A stretch of DNA of 64,000 nucleotides from DATKWD01 sp963704815. GTDB lineage: Bacteria; Actinomycetota; Acidimicrobiia; Acidimicrobiales; Salinilacustritrichaceae. This document shows, piece by piece, positions 53,486-60,250 of this stretch (its first letter is position 1; every line of letters begins with the position of its first letter). The notes under the pieces were generated by a model. The model was not told where the DNA came from and made no database searches. It was given only the letters and a program-made list of their open reading frames with translations. The position numbers and the translations under genes were made by a program. The DNA is taken from the NCBI GenBank assembly GCA_963704815.1, contig CAVPHU010000001.1, positions 1,054,001-1,118,000 of the forward strand, given 5' to 3'.

Positions 53486-55081
53486 TCAGGTGTCCCCGGC
53501 GTGGAACAGGCCGAAGATGATGCTGTCGAGCAGGGCTTCCCACGAGGCTTCGATGATGTTCTCGGAGACACCCACGGTCGACCACTGCCGATCACCGTCG
53601 GTGCTGTCGATCAGCACGCGGGTCACGGCCTCGGTGCCATGGGCCGAGTCGAGGACCCGGACCCGGTAGTCGACGAGATGGATGTCGGCGAGCGCCGGGA
53701 AACGACCGTTGAGCGCGTTCCTCAACGCGGCGTCGAGGGCGTTGACCGGGCCGTTGCCCTCGCCGACGGCGATCTTGCGCTGGTCACCCACCCACAGCTT
53801 GACCGTGGCCTCGTTGGACAGGTCGACGCCGTCGCCCGGCCATGCGACCCCTTCGCGGTGGTAGCTGGTCACCCGGTACGACTCGACCCGGAAGTAGTCG
53901 CTCTCCCACCCGATGCTGCGACGCATCAGGAGCTCGAGCGAGGCGTCGGCAGCCTCGAAGACATAGCCATCGGCCTCGAGGTCGTTGACCCGCTTCGCCA
54001 GATCGGCGGCGGCCGCGTCGTCGAGATCGAGGCCGAACTCGGCGGCCTTCAGGTTCATCCCGGACCGCCCGCCCAGGTCACTGACGAGGACGCGGGTGTG
54101 ATTGCCGACGATGGCCGGATCGACGTGTTCGTAGGCGGACCCGCCCACCTTCCCCAACGCCGAGGTGTGCAGCCCGCCCTTGTGGGCGAAGGCCGAGCTG
54201 CCCACGTAGGGATCGGCAGGGTGGGGTGGCAGGTTGACGAGTTCGGCGACGTGGCGACTCACCGAGGTCAGGCGCTCCAGCCGACCCTCGGGGAGGCAGG
54301 ACAATCCCAGCTTCACGGCCAGGTTGGGGATGCAGGTGACGAGGTTCGCGTTGCCGGTTCGTTCGCCGTACCCGTTGATCGTTCCCTGGAGGTGGGTCGC
54401 GCCCCCGACGACGGCCGCGATGCTGTTGGCCACGGCGCAGCCGCTGTCGTTCTGGGTGTGGATGCCGACGGTGATGTCGTCGTCGAAGTGGGCCCGGACC
54501 TCGCGGGTGATGCGCTCGACCTCGTGCGGGAGCGAGCCGCCGTTGGTGTCGCAGAGGACCAGGGTCTCGGCGCCGGCGACGGCCGCGGCCTCGAGCACAC
54601 GCAGAGCGAACTCGGCGTTGGCCTTGTAGCCGTCGAAGAAGTGCTCGGCGTCGAAGAACACGCGCATGCCGGCGGCCTTCAGGAACGTGACCGAGTCGGC
54701 CACCATGGCGACGCCCTCGTCGAGGGTGGTGCCGAGGGCGTCGGTGACGTGGAACTCCGAGCTCTTCCCGACGATGCAGGCCACCGGCGCGCCCGACTCG
54801 ACCAGGGCCCGCAATGTCGAGTCGTCGTCGACCTTTCCCTTCGGACGCCGGGTCGACCCGAAGGCGACGAGTTCGGCGGTCCTGAGATCGAGCTCGGTGG
54901 GAGCCAGGCGGAAGAACTCGGCATCCTTCGGATTGGCCTGGGGGTAGCCGCCCTCGATGTAGCGCACGCCGAGCCAGTCGAGTTGCTCGGCGATCCGCAG
55001 CTTGTCGCTGACCGACAGTGAGATGCCCTCGAACTGCGCCCCATCCCGCAGCGTGGTGTCGAAGATCTCGATCTGTGTCAT
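53486..55081 (-). CDS. cimA: Citramalate synthase (CimA/LeuA-like)
   Basis: CimA condenses pyruvate and acetyl-CoA to citramalate, an alternative first step of isoleucine synthesis. The 531-residue protein has IFDTTLRDGAQFEGISLS, GVRYIEGGYPQANPKD, TLVLCDTNGGSLPHEV, GYGERTGNANLVT and the C-terminal LeuA_dimer domain, as in TIGR00977. The metal-binding HxH motif reads GIHTQNDSG, with Gln instead of the second His. The ATG at 55081 is overlapped by the stop of the last small leader frame (ATGA). The operon order is leuB-ilvE-[three leader frames]-cimA, with an attenuator at its head. Confidence 0.87.
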   Translation of the reverse strand: MTQIEIFDTTLRDGAQFEGISLSVSDKLRIAEQLDWLGVRYIEGGYPQANPKDAEFFRLAPTELDLRTAELVAFGSTRRPKGKVDDDSTLRALVESGAPVACIVGKSSEFHVTDALGTTLDEGVAMVADSVTFLKAAGMRVFFDAEHFFDGYKANAEFALRVLEAAAVAGAETLVLCDTNGGSLPHEVERITREVRAHFDDDITVGIHTQNDSGCAVANSIAAVVGGATHLQGTINGYGERTGNANLVTCIPNLAVKLGLSCLPEGRLERLTSVSRHVAELVNLPPHPADPYVGSSAFAHKGGLHTSALGKVGGSAYEHVDPAIVGNHTRVLVSDLGGRSGMNLKAAEFGLDLDDAAAADLAKRVNDLEADGYVFEAADASLELLMRRSIGWESDYFRVESYRVTSYHREGVAWPGDGVDLSNEATVKLWVGDQRKIAVGEGNGPVNALDAALRNALNGRFPALADIHLVDYRVRVLDSAHGTEAVTRVLIDSTDGDRQWSTVGVSENIIEASWEALLDSIIFGLFHAGDT

Positions 55082-55170
55082 GTGCGTTCCCCGGCCACGC
55101 AGGCCGCCTCTGACCGGCCTCCTCGTGCCTCGTCGGCCTCGCACCACTGCCACGCTCCAAGGATCACCAT
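55078..55170 (-). CDS. Small reading frame A1, coupled to cimA
   Basis: This 30-codon frame starts MVILGAWQWCEADEARGG and ends CVAGERT, its TGA overlapping the cimA ATG (ATGA). It is the last of three tandem copies. The ribosome site of cimA, GGGGAA, lies inside the frame. Translation of this frame may set cimA expression. The peptide has no family match; the core CExDEARG is shared with the frame before the amidohydrolase at 23201. Confidence 0.5.
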   Translation of the reverse strand: MVILGAWQWCEADEARGGRSEAACVAGERT

Positions 55171-55347
55171 GTGCGTTCCCCGGCCACGCAGGCCGCCTCT
55201 GACCGGCCTCCTCGTGCCTCGTCGGCCTCGCACCACTGCCACGCTCCAAGGATCACCATGTGCGTTCCCCGGCCACGCAGGCCGCCTCTGACCGGCCTCC
55301 TCGTGCCTCGTCGGCCTCGCACCACTGCCACGCTCCAAGGATCATCA
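55081..55347. repeat. Three tandem 89-bp leader units between ilvE and cimA
   Basis: Three 89-bp units lie head to tail, differing by one base in 89. On the coding strand each contains GACGAGGCACGAGGAG, an AGGCCG/CGGCCT hairpin, then GTGGCCGGGGAACGCAC and an ATG. A TGCGT/ACGCA hairpin encloses the GGGGA ribosome site. The single diverged copies at 23201-23287 and 23340-23432 share these blocks. The near-identity shows recent duplication. Confidence 0.85.
55164..55259 (-). CDS. Small reading frame A2
   Basis: This is the second tandem copy, 31 codons, identical to A1 in the core but ending CVAGERTW because the stop is one codon later. Its end overlaps the ATG of A1. The unit length of 89 bp is not a multiple of three, so each copy is in a different frame from the next, and reading through is impossible. 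Confidence 0.5.
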   Translation of the reverse strand: MVILGAWQWCEADEARGGRSEAACVAGERTW

Positions 55348-55348
55348 T
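55253..55348 (-). CDS. Small reading frame A3
   Basis: This is the first copy in transcription order, 31 codons, starting MMILGAWQW (the second codon is ATG instead of GTG, the only base change among the three units). It begins 10 bp after the ilvE stop. The three copies together fill the gap between ilvE and cimA completely. Confidence 0.5.
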   Translation of the reverse strand: MMILGAWQWCEADEARGGRSEAACVAGERTW

Positions 55349-55357
55349 GTGCGGGCA

Positions 55358-56275
55358 TCACTCGCACAGTTCGACCCAGTCCTTGTAGCGATCGACCTGG
55401 CCGCGGACGGTGGCGAAGAACGTCTCCTGGATGCGACGGGTGATCGGACCGGGCTCACCGATCACGCGGTCGTCGACCGAGCGGATCGGGACGATCTCGG
55501 CCGCCGTGCCCGACAGGAACGCCTCGTCAGCGGTGTAGAGATCGGACCGCAGCAGGTTGCCCTCGCGATACGGGATGTCGAAGTCACGCGCGATGGTGTG
55601 CACGGTGTCCTGGGTGATGCCCTCGAGGGCTCCGGCGCTCACCGGCGGCGTGATGATCTCGCCGTTCTTGACGATGAAGAGGTTCTCGCCGGTGCACTCG
55701 CTCACGTAGCCCTGGGGAGACAGCAGGATGGCCTCGTCGTAGCCGGCCTTGATGGCCTCGACCTTCGCCATCGAGCTGTTGATGTACATGCCCGTTCCCT
55801 TGGCCGCCGGCGGCATGGCGTTGGGGTCATGACGCTTCCACGAGCTGATCTTCATGTTCACGCCATGCTTGACGCCGTCGTCACCGAGGTAGGTGCCCCA
55901 GGGCCAGACGGCGATCGACACGTTGACCGGGCACGGGAGCGGGTTGAGACCCATCTCGCCGTAGCCGAGGTACACGATCGGCCGGATGTAACACGAGTCG
56001 ACCTCGTTGACCCGGACCGTCTCCTTGGTCGCGGCGATCAGGTCGTCGGCAGAGAACGGGATGTCGAGCATGAAGATCTTGGCGCTGTCGAACAACCGGC
56101 GGATGTGATCGGTCAGCCGGAAGACCCCAGGTCCCTCGCTCGTCTCGTAGGCGCGGATCCCCTCGAAGACGCCGAGGCCGTAGTGCAGGCTGTGGGTGAG
56201 CACGTGCACGTTGGCGTCGGCCCAGTCGACCAGCTCGCCGTCCATCCAGATCTTCTCGACGCTCTCCAATGGCAT
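55358..56275 (-). CDS. ilvE: Branched-chain amino acid aminotransferase
   Basis: IlvE is a PLP enzyme (fold type IV) transaminating the last step of Leu, Ile and Val synthesis. The 305 residues show HVLTHSLHYGLGVFEGIRAY, SCYIRPIVYLGYGEMGL, PPAAKGTGMYINSSMAK with the PLP-binding Lys, GYVSECTGENLFIV and FLSGTAAEIVPIRSVD. It follows leuB by 3 bp and is separated from cimA by the three leader units. It starts with an ATG. The operon is under the attenuator at 57296-57434. Confidence 0.94.
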   Translation of the reverse strand: MPLESVEKIWMDGELVDWADANVHVLTHSLHYGLGVFEGIRAYETSEGPGVFRLTDHIRRLFDSAKIFMLDIPFSADDLIAATKETVRVNEVDSCYIRPIVYLGYGEMGLNPLPCPVNVSIAVWPWGTYLGDDGVKHGVNMKISSWKRHDPNAMPPAAKGTGMYINSSMAKVEAIKAGYDEAILLSPQGYVSECTGENLFIVKNGEIITPPVSAGALEGITQDTVHTIARDFDIPYREGNLLRSDLYTADEAFLSGTAAEIVPIRSVDDRVIGEPGPITRRIQETFFATVRGQVDRYKDWVELCE

Positions 56276-56278
56276 GGC

Positions 56279-57280
56279 TCAAACCCTTTCTGCGACGAGG
56301 TCGCCGATCTTCGTTGGGACGGGGGCACCGGCCAGGACCTCGGTCAGCGCGGTGCGGATGCGGGCGCCGGCGTCGGCCTCACCCAGGAACTCGAGCATCA
56401 TGGCCGCGGAGAGGATCTGCGACGACGGGTTGACCGCATCGGTCCCGACGATGTCGTGGGCCGATCCGTGGACGGGCTCGAACATCGACGGGCCGGTGCG
56501 ATCAGGATTCAGGTTGCCGGTGCCGGCGAACCCCACTCCCCCGGTCACGGCTCCGGCCAGATCGGTGATGATGTCGCCGAACAGGTTGTCGGTGACGACG
56601 ACGTCGTAGCGCTGCGGGTCGTCGACCAGGTAGATGCACGCCGCGTCGACGTGGTGATACGCGGTCTCGATGTCGGGGTACTCGGTCGCCACTTGGGTGA
56701 ACACCCGTTGCCAGAGATCGCCGGCGAAGGTGAGCACGTTGGTCTTGTGCACGAGGGTGAGGTGCCTGCGCTCGCGGGTGCTCGCCAGCTCGAACGCATA
56801 CCGGATGCACCGCTCGACACCCATCCGTGTGTTGACCGACCCCTGGGTCGCGACCTCATGGGGGGTGCCCTTGCGCAGGAATCCGCCTTCACCCGCGTAG
56901 GACCCCTCGGTGTTCTCGCGGACGACGACGAACTCCGCTGGGTCGCCCCTCACGTCGATCCCGTCGAAGGGGCGGAGGTTGATGTACTGATCGAGGGCGA
57001 ATCGGAGCTTCAGGATGATGCCGCGCTCGATCGTGCCACCGGGGATCTCGGTGTCGCCGACCGGCGGACCGAGCGGCCCCTTGAGGATGGCGTCGTGACG
57101 ACGCATCGCGTCGACGTCGTCGTCGTCCAGCACGTAGCCGTCACGCAGGAACCGCGCGGCACCGATGTCGAACTCGGTGGTGGTGACGTCGACGCCCGTG
57201 GCCCGCACGACCGCGAGCGCGGCCGCGACGATGTCGGGACCGATGCCGTCTCCAGGGATGTAGGCGAGCTCGAGGGTCAC
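56279..57280 (-). CDS. leuB: 3-Isopropylmalate dehydrogenase-like enzyme
   Basis: LeuB oxidises 3-isopropylmalate in leucine synthesis. The 333-residue beta-decarboxylating dehydrogenase has LAYIPGDGIGPDI, VVRENTEGSYAGEGG, VHKTNVLTFAGDLW and TDNLFGDIITDLAGAVTGGVGFAG, and ends with GTDAVNPSSQILSAAMMLEFLG. Isocitrate or tartrate dehydrogenases share these motifs, but the ilvE-cimA neighbourhood and the Ile/Leu/Val attenuator support LeuB. It starts at a GTG 15 bp after the attenuator and may also act in the citramalate route for isoleucine, which requires the same reaction. Confidence 0.87.
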   Translation of the reverse strand: MTLELAYIPGDGIGPDIVAAALAVVRATGVDVTTTEFDIGAARFLRDGYVLDDDDVDAMRRHDAILKGPLGPPVGDTEIPGGTIERGIILKLRFALDQYINLRPFDGIDVRGDPAEFVVVRENTEGSYAGEGGFLRKGTPHEVATQGSVNTRMGVERCIRYAFELASTRERRHLTLVHKTNVLTFAGDLWQRVFTQVATEYPDIETAYHHVDAACIYLVDDPQRYDVVVTDNLFGDIITDLAGAVTGGVGFAGTGNLNPDRTGPSMFEPVHGSAHDIVGTDAVNPSSQILSAAMMLEFLGEADAGARIRTALTEVLAGAPVPTKIGDLVAERV

Positions 57281-57295
57281 AGGTGGTTCGCTCCA

Positions 57296-57326
57296 GAAAT
57301 GAGAAACCGCCCACCGAGGTGGACGG
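57296..57326 (-). terminator. Attenuator terminator before leuB
   Basis: On the transcribed strand CCGTCCAC-CTCG-GTGGGCGG forms an 8-bp hairpin with one G-T pair, followed by TTTCTCATTTC. This is a proper intrinsic terminator between the leader peptide and leuB. An upstream hairpin CGTCGC-CCT-GCGACG (57338-57352) can act as the pause or competing hairpin. Confidence 0.75.
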
Positions 57327-57356
57327 AAAGGAGCGCACGTCGCAGGGCGACGGGCG

Positions 57357-57395
57357 CTACGTGATGATGATTACCAGTGAGCGTTCGGTCCGCAT
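57357..57395 (-). CDS. Branched-chain amino acid leader peptide
   Basis: The 12-residue frame MRTERSLVIIIT ends in TAG and has consecutive Leu-Val-Ile-Ile-Ile codons. Stalling of ribosomes at low branched-chain amino acid charging would let leuB-ilvE-cimA transcription pass the terminator at 57296-57326. No ribosome site is evident, so the transcript may start very near the ATG (leaderless). Confidence 0.7.
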   Translation of the reverse strand: MRTERSLVIIIT

Positions 57396-57405
57396 CAGAG
57401 GAGAA

Positions 57406-57434
57406 GTCTGACGTCACGCCTGGCCCGGCGTCAA
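57406..57434 (-). promoter_or_regulatory. Putative promoter of the leuB operon
   Basis: TTGACG (57429-57434) and TCAGAC (57406-57411), spaced 17 bp, read on the reverse strand, lie just before the leader peptide ATG. The -35 is good; the -10 is weak. Confidence 0.45.
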
Positions 57435-57471
57435 CCGTGTTCGGCCCGACCCACCGTGGCAGGCTTTGGTC

Positions 57472-58029
57472 ATGAACGACCTCGATCCCGTGCCCGAAAC
57501 CGACGACGGCGTTCCTCAAGTCCTGATCGGCATCTCGTTCGAGGACTCCTTCCGTGCTCAGGAGTTCATGACCGCGCTCTCGCGGCTGGTGTCCAGGAAG
57601 TCCCTGGCGCTTCACGATGCCGTGCTCGTGGTGAAGGACGCAGCGGGCGACACCAAGGTGGTCGAGACGATCGACCCACAGCCCGGCAAGGCTGCGCTGT
57701 CAGGCGGCATGTGGGCCGGTCTGTTCGGCCTGCTGCTGGGCGGTCCCGTCGGCTGGATCGCCGGGGCCGCGCTCGGTGCCGGCGCCGGTGCCGTCACCGC
57801 AAAGGTCATGGATCTGGGCATCTCCGACGACTGGGTGGCGTGGTTCAAGGATTCGGTCCAGCCCGACACGGCGACGGTCGCAATGCTCGCGACCGGAATC
57901 GACACCGACGTGCTGGTCGACGAGGTCGCCCGCTTCAAGGGCGGGCGCCTCGTGTACGGGAACCTCGAGCCCGACACGCTCGACCGCATCGCCGACGCAC
58001 TCGGACAGTCGGGATTCCGAAACCCCTGA
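57472..58029 (+). CDS. DUF1269 membrane-associated protein
   Basis: This 185-residue protein has a DUF1269 pattern: an N-terminal alpha/beta part (VLIGISFEDSFRAQEFMTAL; HDAVLVVKDAAG), then a Gly-rich membrane hairpin MWAGLFGLLLGGPVGWIAGAALGAGAGAVTA (about 79-109 in pieces), and a C-terminal alpha/beta part with VAMLATGIDTDVLVDEVARF. Function is unknown. The start is an ATG at 57472, 76 bp from the leuB leader promoter region. greA follows 22 bp after the stop. Confidence 0.85.
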   Translation: MNDLDPVPETDDGVPQVLIGISFEDSFRAQEFMTALSRLVSRKSLALHDAVLVVKDAAGDTKVVETIDPQPGKAALSGGMWAGLFGLLLGGPVGWIAGAALGAGAGAVTAKVMDLGISDDWVAWFKDSVQPDTATVAMLATGIDTDVLVDEVARFKGGRLVYGNLEPDTLDRIADALGQSGFRNP

Positions 58030-58051
58030 AGTGCCCCGTAGCCTCTCTCGC

Positions 58052-58519
58052 ATGGCTGACACGACCCAGCTCTCGCAGGCAGCGTACGACCGCCTCAAGA
58101 GCGAGCACGACGATCTGACGACTCGCGGGCGGATCGAGATCGCCCGCAAGATCGAGGTCGCCCGCGAGATGGGCGACCTGTCCGAGAACGGCGACTATCA
58201 CGCGGCCAAGGAGGAGAAGGGCAAGATGGAGGGCCGGATCATGCACCTGGTGCAGATCCTCGAGAACGCCGAGATCGTCGAGTCGACCGGCAGCGATGCC
58301 GTGCTCGCCGGCAGCGTCGTGGAGATCCGCTACGAGGGCGACGACGACACCGAGACCTTCCTGCTCGGCTCGATCGAGGAGCGGCACGACGATCTCGAGG
58401 TCATGTCGCCCGGGTCCCCACTCGGCCAAGCGCTCCTCGGCGCCACCGTCGGCGACACCGTCAACTACGAGACGCCGACCGGTGCCACACTGGCGGTCGA
58501 GGTCGTCGACATCAGCTGA
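58052..58519 (+). CDS. greA: Transcription elongation factor GreA
   Basis: GreA rescues backtracked RNA polymerase by stimulating cleavage of the transcript 3' end. The 155-residue protein has the N-terminal coiled coil (AYDRLKSEHDDL to AREMGDLSENGDYHAAKEEKG), with the acidic tip residues Asp and Glu in GDLSENGDY, and a C-terminal FKBP-like domain with SPLGQALLGATVGD. The final 8 bp overlap the convergent glycosyltransferase gene. It is 22 bp after the DUF1269 gene on the same strand. Confidence 0.93.
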   Translation: MADTTQLSQAAYDRLKSEHDDLTTRGRIEIARKIEVAREMGDLSENGDYHAAKEEKGKMEGRIMHLVQILENAEIVESTGSDAVLAGSVVEIRYEGDDDTETFLLGSIEERHDDLEVMSPGSPLGQALLGATVGDTVNYETPTGATLAVEVVDIS

Positions 58520-59390
58520 GCCGGGACGTCTTCCGTCCGGCGGCGCGAGCGAGCGCGCCGGCGAACAGGAACGGCCTGACCCGGCGAAGCTCCGCTCCGG
58601 TCACCCCACCGGCCTGCTGGCCGAGGCGGCCGGCGAGTCCGACGCTCCGACGAACGGCATGCCACGACGGCGCAGCGAGGCGAGGCAGCCCGCGGGCTTC
58701 GAGTTCGGGCTGGGCCTCCGCCTGACGGTGCCCCCGGCGGAACTCGTCGATCACGAGCGCGGCCGGGCCGCCCGGGCTCCGGATCTCGGTCGTCACGTCG
58801 GGAGCGAACCAGATCTCGTGGCCGGCAGTGCCGATGGCGACCGCCATGAGCGTGTCCTCCCCGATGCGGAGCCTGGTATCGAAGTGGCCGGCGGCTTCGA
58901 TGACGTCGCGCCGGATCGACAGCCCGTGGGCACGCGGGTCGGATGCCTCAACGACACCGCTCGAGAGACCGGGCAGCCGGTGGTGATACGACAACAGCCA
59001 TGCCGCGAGGCCCCATGGGGTCCGCGGTCCGGCCAACCCCACCGAACCGGCCACGGCGATCCGGCCCTCCCGGTGGGCTGCGAGACGCCGCTCGACCCAC
59101 CCGGGGCTGGCGAGGCAGTCACCTTCGAGGAACGCGACGTGGCGGCCCTCGGTGCAGCGAATCCCCACGTTCCTCGCCGCCCCTGGGAGCAGCCGCTCGG
59201 TCGAGTGCTCGGTCCGCACCTGGGGGAATCGTGCTCGGACCTGATCCACGCCACTCCCGCTGCCCGAGGTAGCGACGACCACCTCGACCGCGTGCTCGGC
59301 CGCTGCGGCCACGACCGACGCGACCGCATCCTCGAGGGTTCGCTCGTTCCGATGGCCGATCACGACGACCGACAGGTCGGGCACCGTCAT
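58512..59390 (-). CDS. Glycosyltransferase family 2 protein
   Basis: This 292-residue GT-A-fold protein starts PDLSVVVIGHRNERTLEDAV, has the LLPGAARNVGIRC segment, VAFLEGDCLASPGW (in place of DxD) and GHFDTRLRIGEDTLMAVAI with the GED motif. It makes glycosidic bonds from nucleotide sugars. Its start overlaps the stop of the next upstream GT2 gene by 4 bp (ATGA). The two GTs and the ABC exporter form a leftward operon for a glycan or glycolipid. The sugar is unknown. Confidence 0.87.
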   Translation of the reverse strand: MTVPDLSVVVIGHRNERTLEDAVASVVAAAAEHAVEVVVATSGSGSGVDQVRARFPQVRTEHSTERLLPGAARNVGIRCTEGRHVAFLEGDCLASPGWVERRLAAHREGRIAVAGSVGLAGPRTPWGLAAWLLSYHHRLPGLSSGVVEASDPRAHGLSIRRDVIEAAGHFDTRLRIGEDTLMAVAIGTAGHEIWFAPDVTTEIRSPGGPAALVIDEFRRGHRQAEAQPELEARGLPRLAAPSWHAVRRSVGLAGRLGQQAGGVTGAELRRVRPFLFAGALARAAGRKTSRLS

Positions 59391-60250
59391 CGCTTCCGAA
59401 CGACCATCCACCGCCCGAGCGCACGCGCCGCACTCCCCACCACCACCCAGGGCGCAGCGAGGACGAGGTCGCCCCGGGTGAGGCCGCCGTACCTCGAACC
59501 CATCGCGAGGGCGGTCCTGGCCCGCCGCAGGAACCGCTGTGAGGTGGTGGCCGGACCTGCGACCTCGGGTGCCGAACCGGCCAGCCGGCCTTCCCGTCCG
59601 CCCCGCCGGTACTCGTCGACCACGAGAGGCCACGGCCCCTGCGGGCCGTACACACGGACTTCGGCTGCGGGCTCGAACCACACCCGAAGCCCAGCATCGA
59701 AGACCCGATCAGCGAACTCGGTGTCCTCGCCGATCCGGAGCGACGCATCGAAGGGACCGATGCGATCGGCGAGTTCACGCGAGATCGAGAGGCCATGCGC
59801 CCGAGGATCCCGGGCGGTGAGGATCCCTCCCGGGCGACCGGGCAGCCGGTTTCGGTAGCTGAGCAGCCACGAAGCCACGCCCCACGGACGCCTCGGCTCG
59901 GCGAGCCCCACTGACCCGGCGACCACCTCCTGGCCGCGGCCATGGGCTGCCAATCGCGCGGCGGCCCACCCGGGCGTGGCGGTGCAATCGGCCGCGAGGA
60001 ACGCCACGTGTTCCCCGCGAGCGTGTTCCATGCCGAGGTTGCGGGCACCCCCGGGCATGAGGCGCTCCTCGGAGACCACCCGGACCACGCGGTCGCGGTC
60101 CGGCACAGGCACGGCCGGCCGGCGGCCGCCTGAGGTCACCACGACGACGTGGTCGGCCTGGTCGATGACGGAGTCGAGCGCGGCATCGATCGTGTCCTCG
60201 TTGCGGTACCCGATGACGACCACGCTGAGTCGGGGGCGGCCGGCGTTCAT
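59387..60250 (-). CDS. Glycosyltransferase family 2 protein
   Basis: This 287-residue GT2 protein is clearly a paralogue of its downstream neighbour: LSVVVIGYRNEDTIDAALDSV, LMPGGARNLGMEHARG, VAFLAADCTATPGW, GPFDASLRIGEDTEFADRVF. It overlaps the neighbour by 4 bp at one end and the ABC exporter by 4 bp at the other, so the three are coupled. A local gene duplication is likely. The acceptor and sugar are not known. Confidence 0.87.
   Translation of the reverse strand: MNAGRPRLSVVVIGYRNEDTIDAALDSVIDQADHVVVVTSGGRRPAVPVPDRDRVVRVVSEERLMPGGARNLGMEHARGEHVAFLAADCTATPGWAAARLAAHGRGQEVVAGSVGLAEPRRPWGVASWLLSYRNRLPGRPGGILTARDPRAHGLSISRELADRIGPFDASLRIGEDTEFADRVFDAGLRVWFEPAAEVRVYGPQGPWPLVVDEYRRGGREGRLAGSAPEVAGPATTSQRFLRRARTALAMGSRYGGLTRGDLVLAAPWVVVGSAARALGRWMVVRKR

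Noticed and set aside
55081..55347. Leader unit as a guanidine-III riboswitch
   Set aside because: The tandem copies contain ACGAGG and CCGGTCAG strings that recall that motif, but copies B and C lack the second string and the pseudoknot cannot be drawn in all copies.
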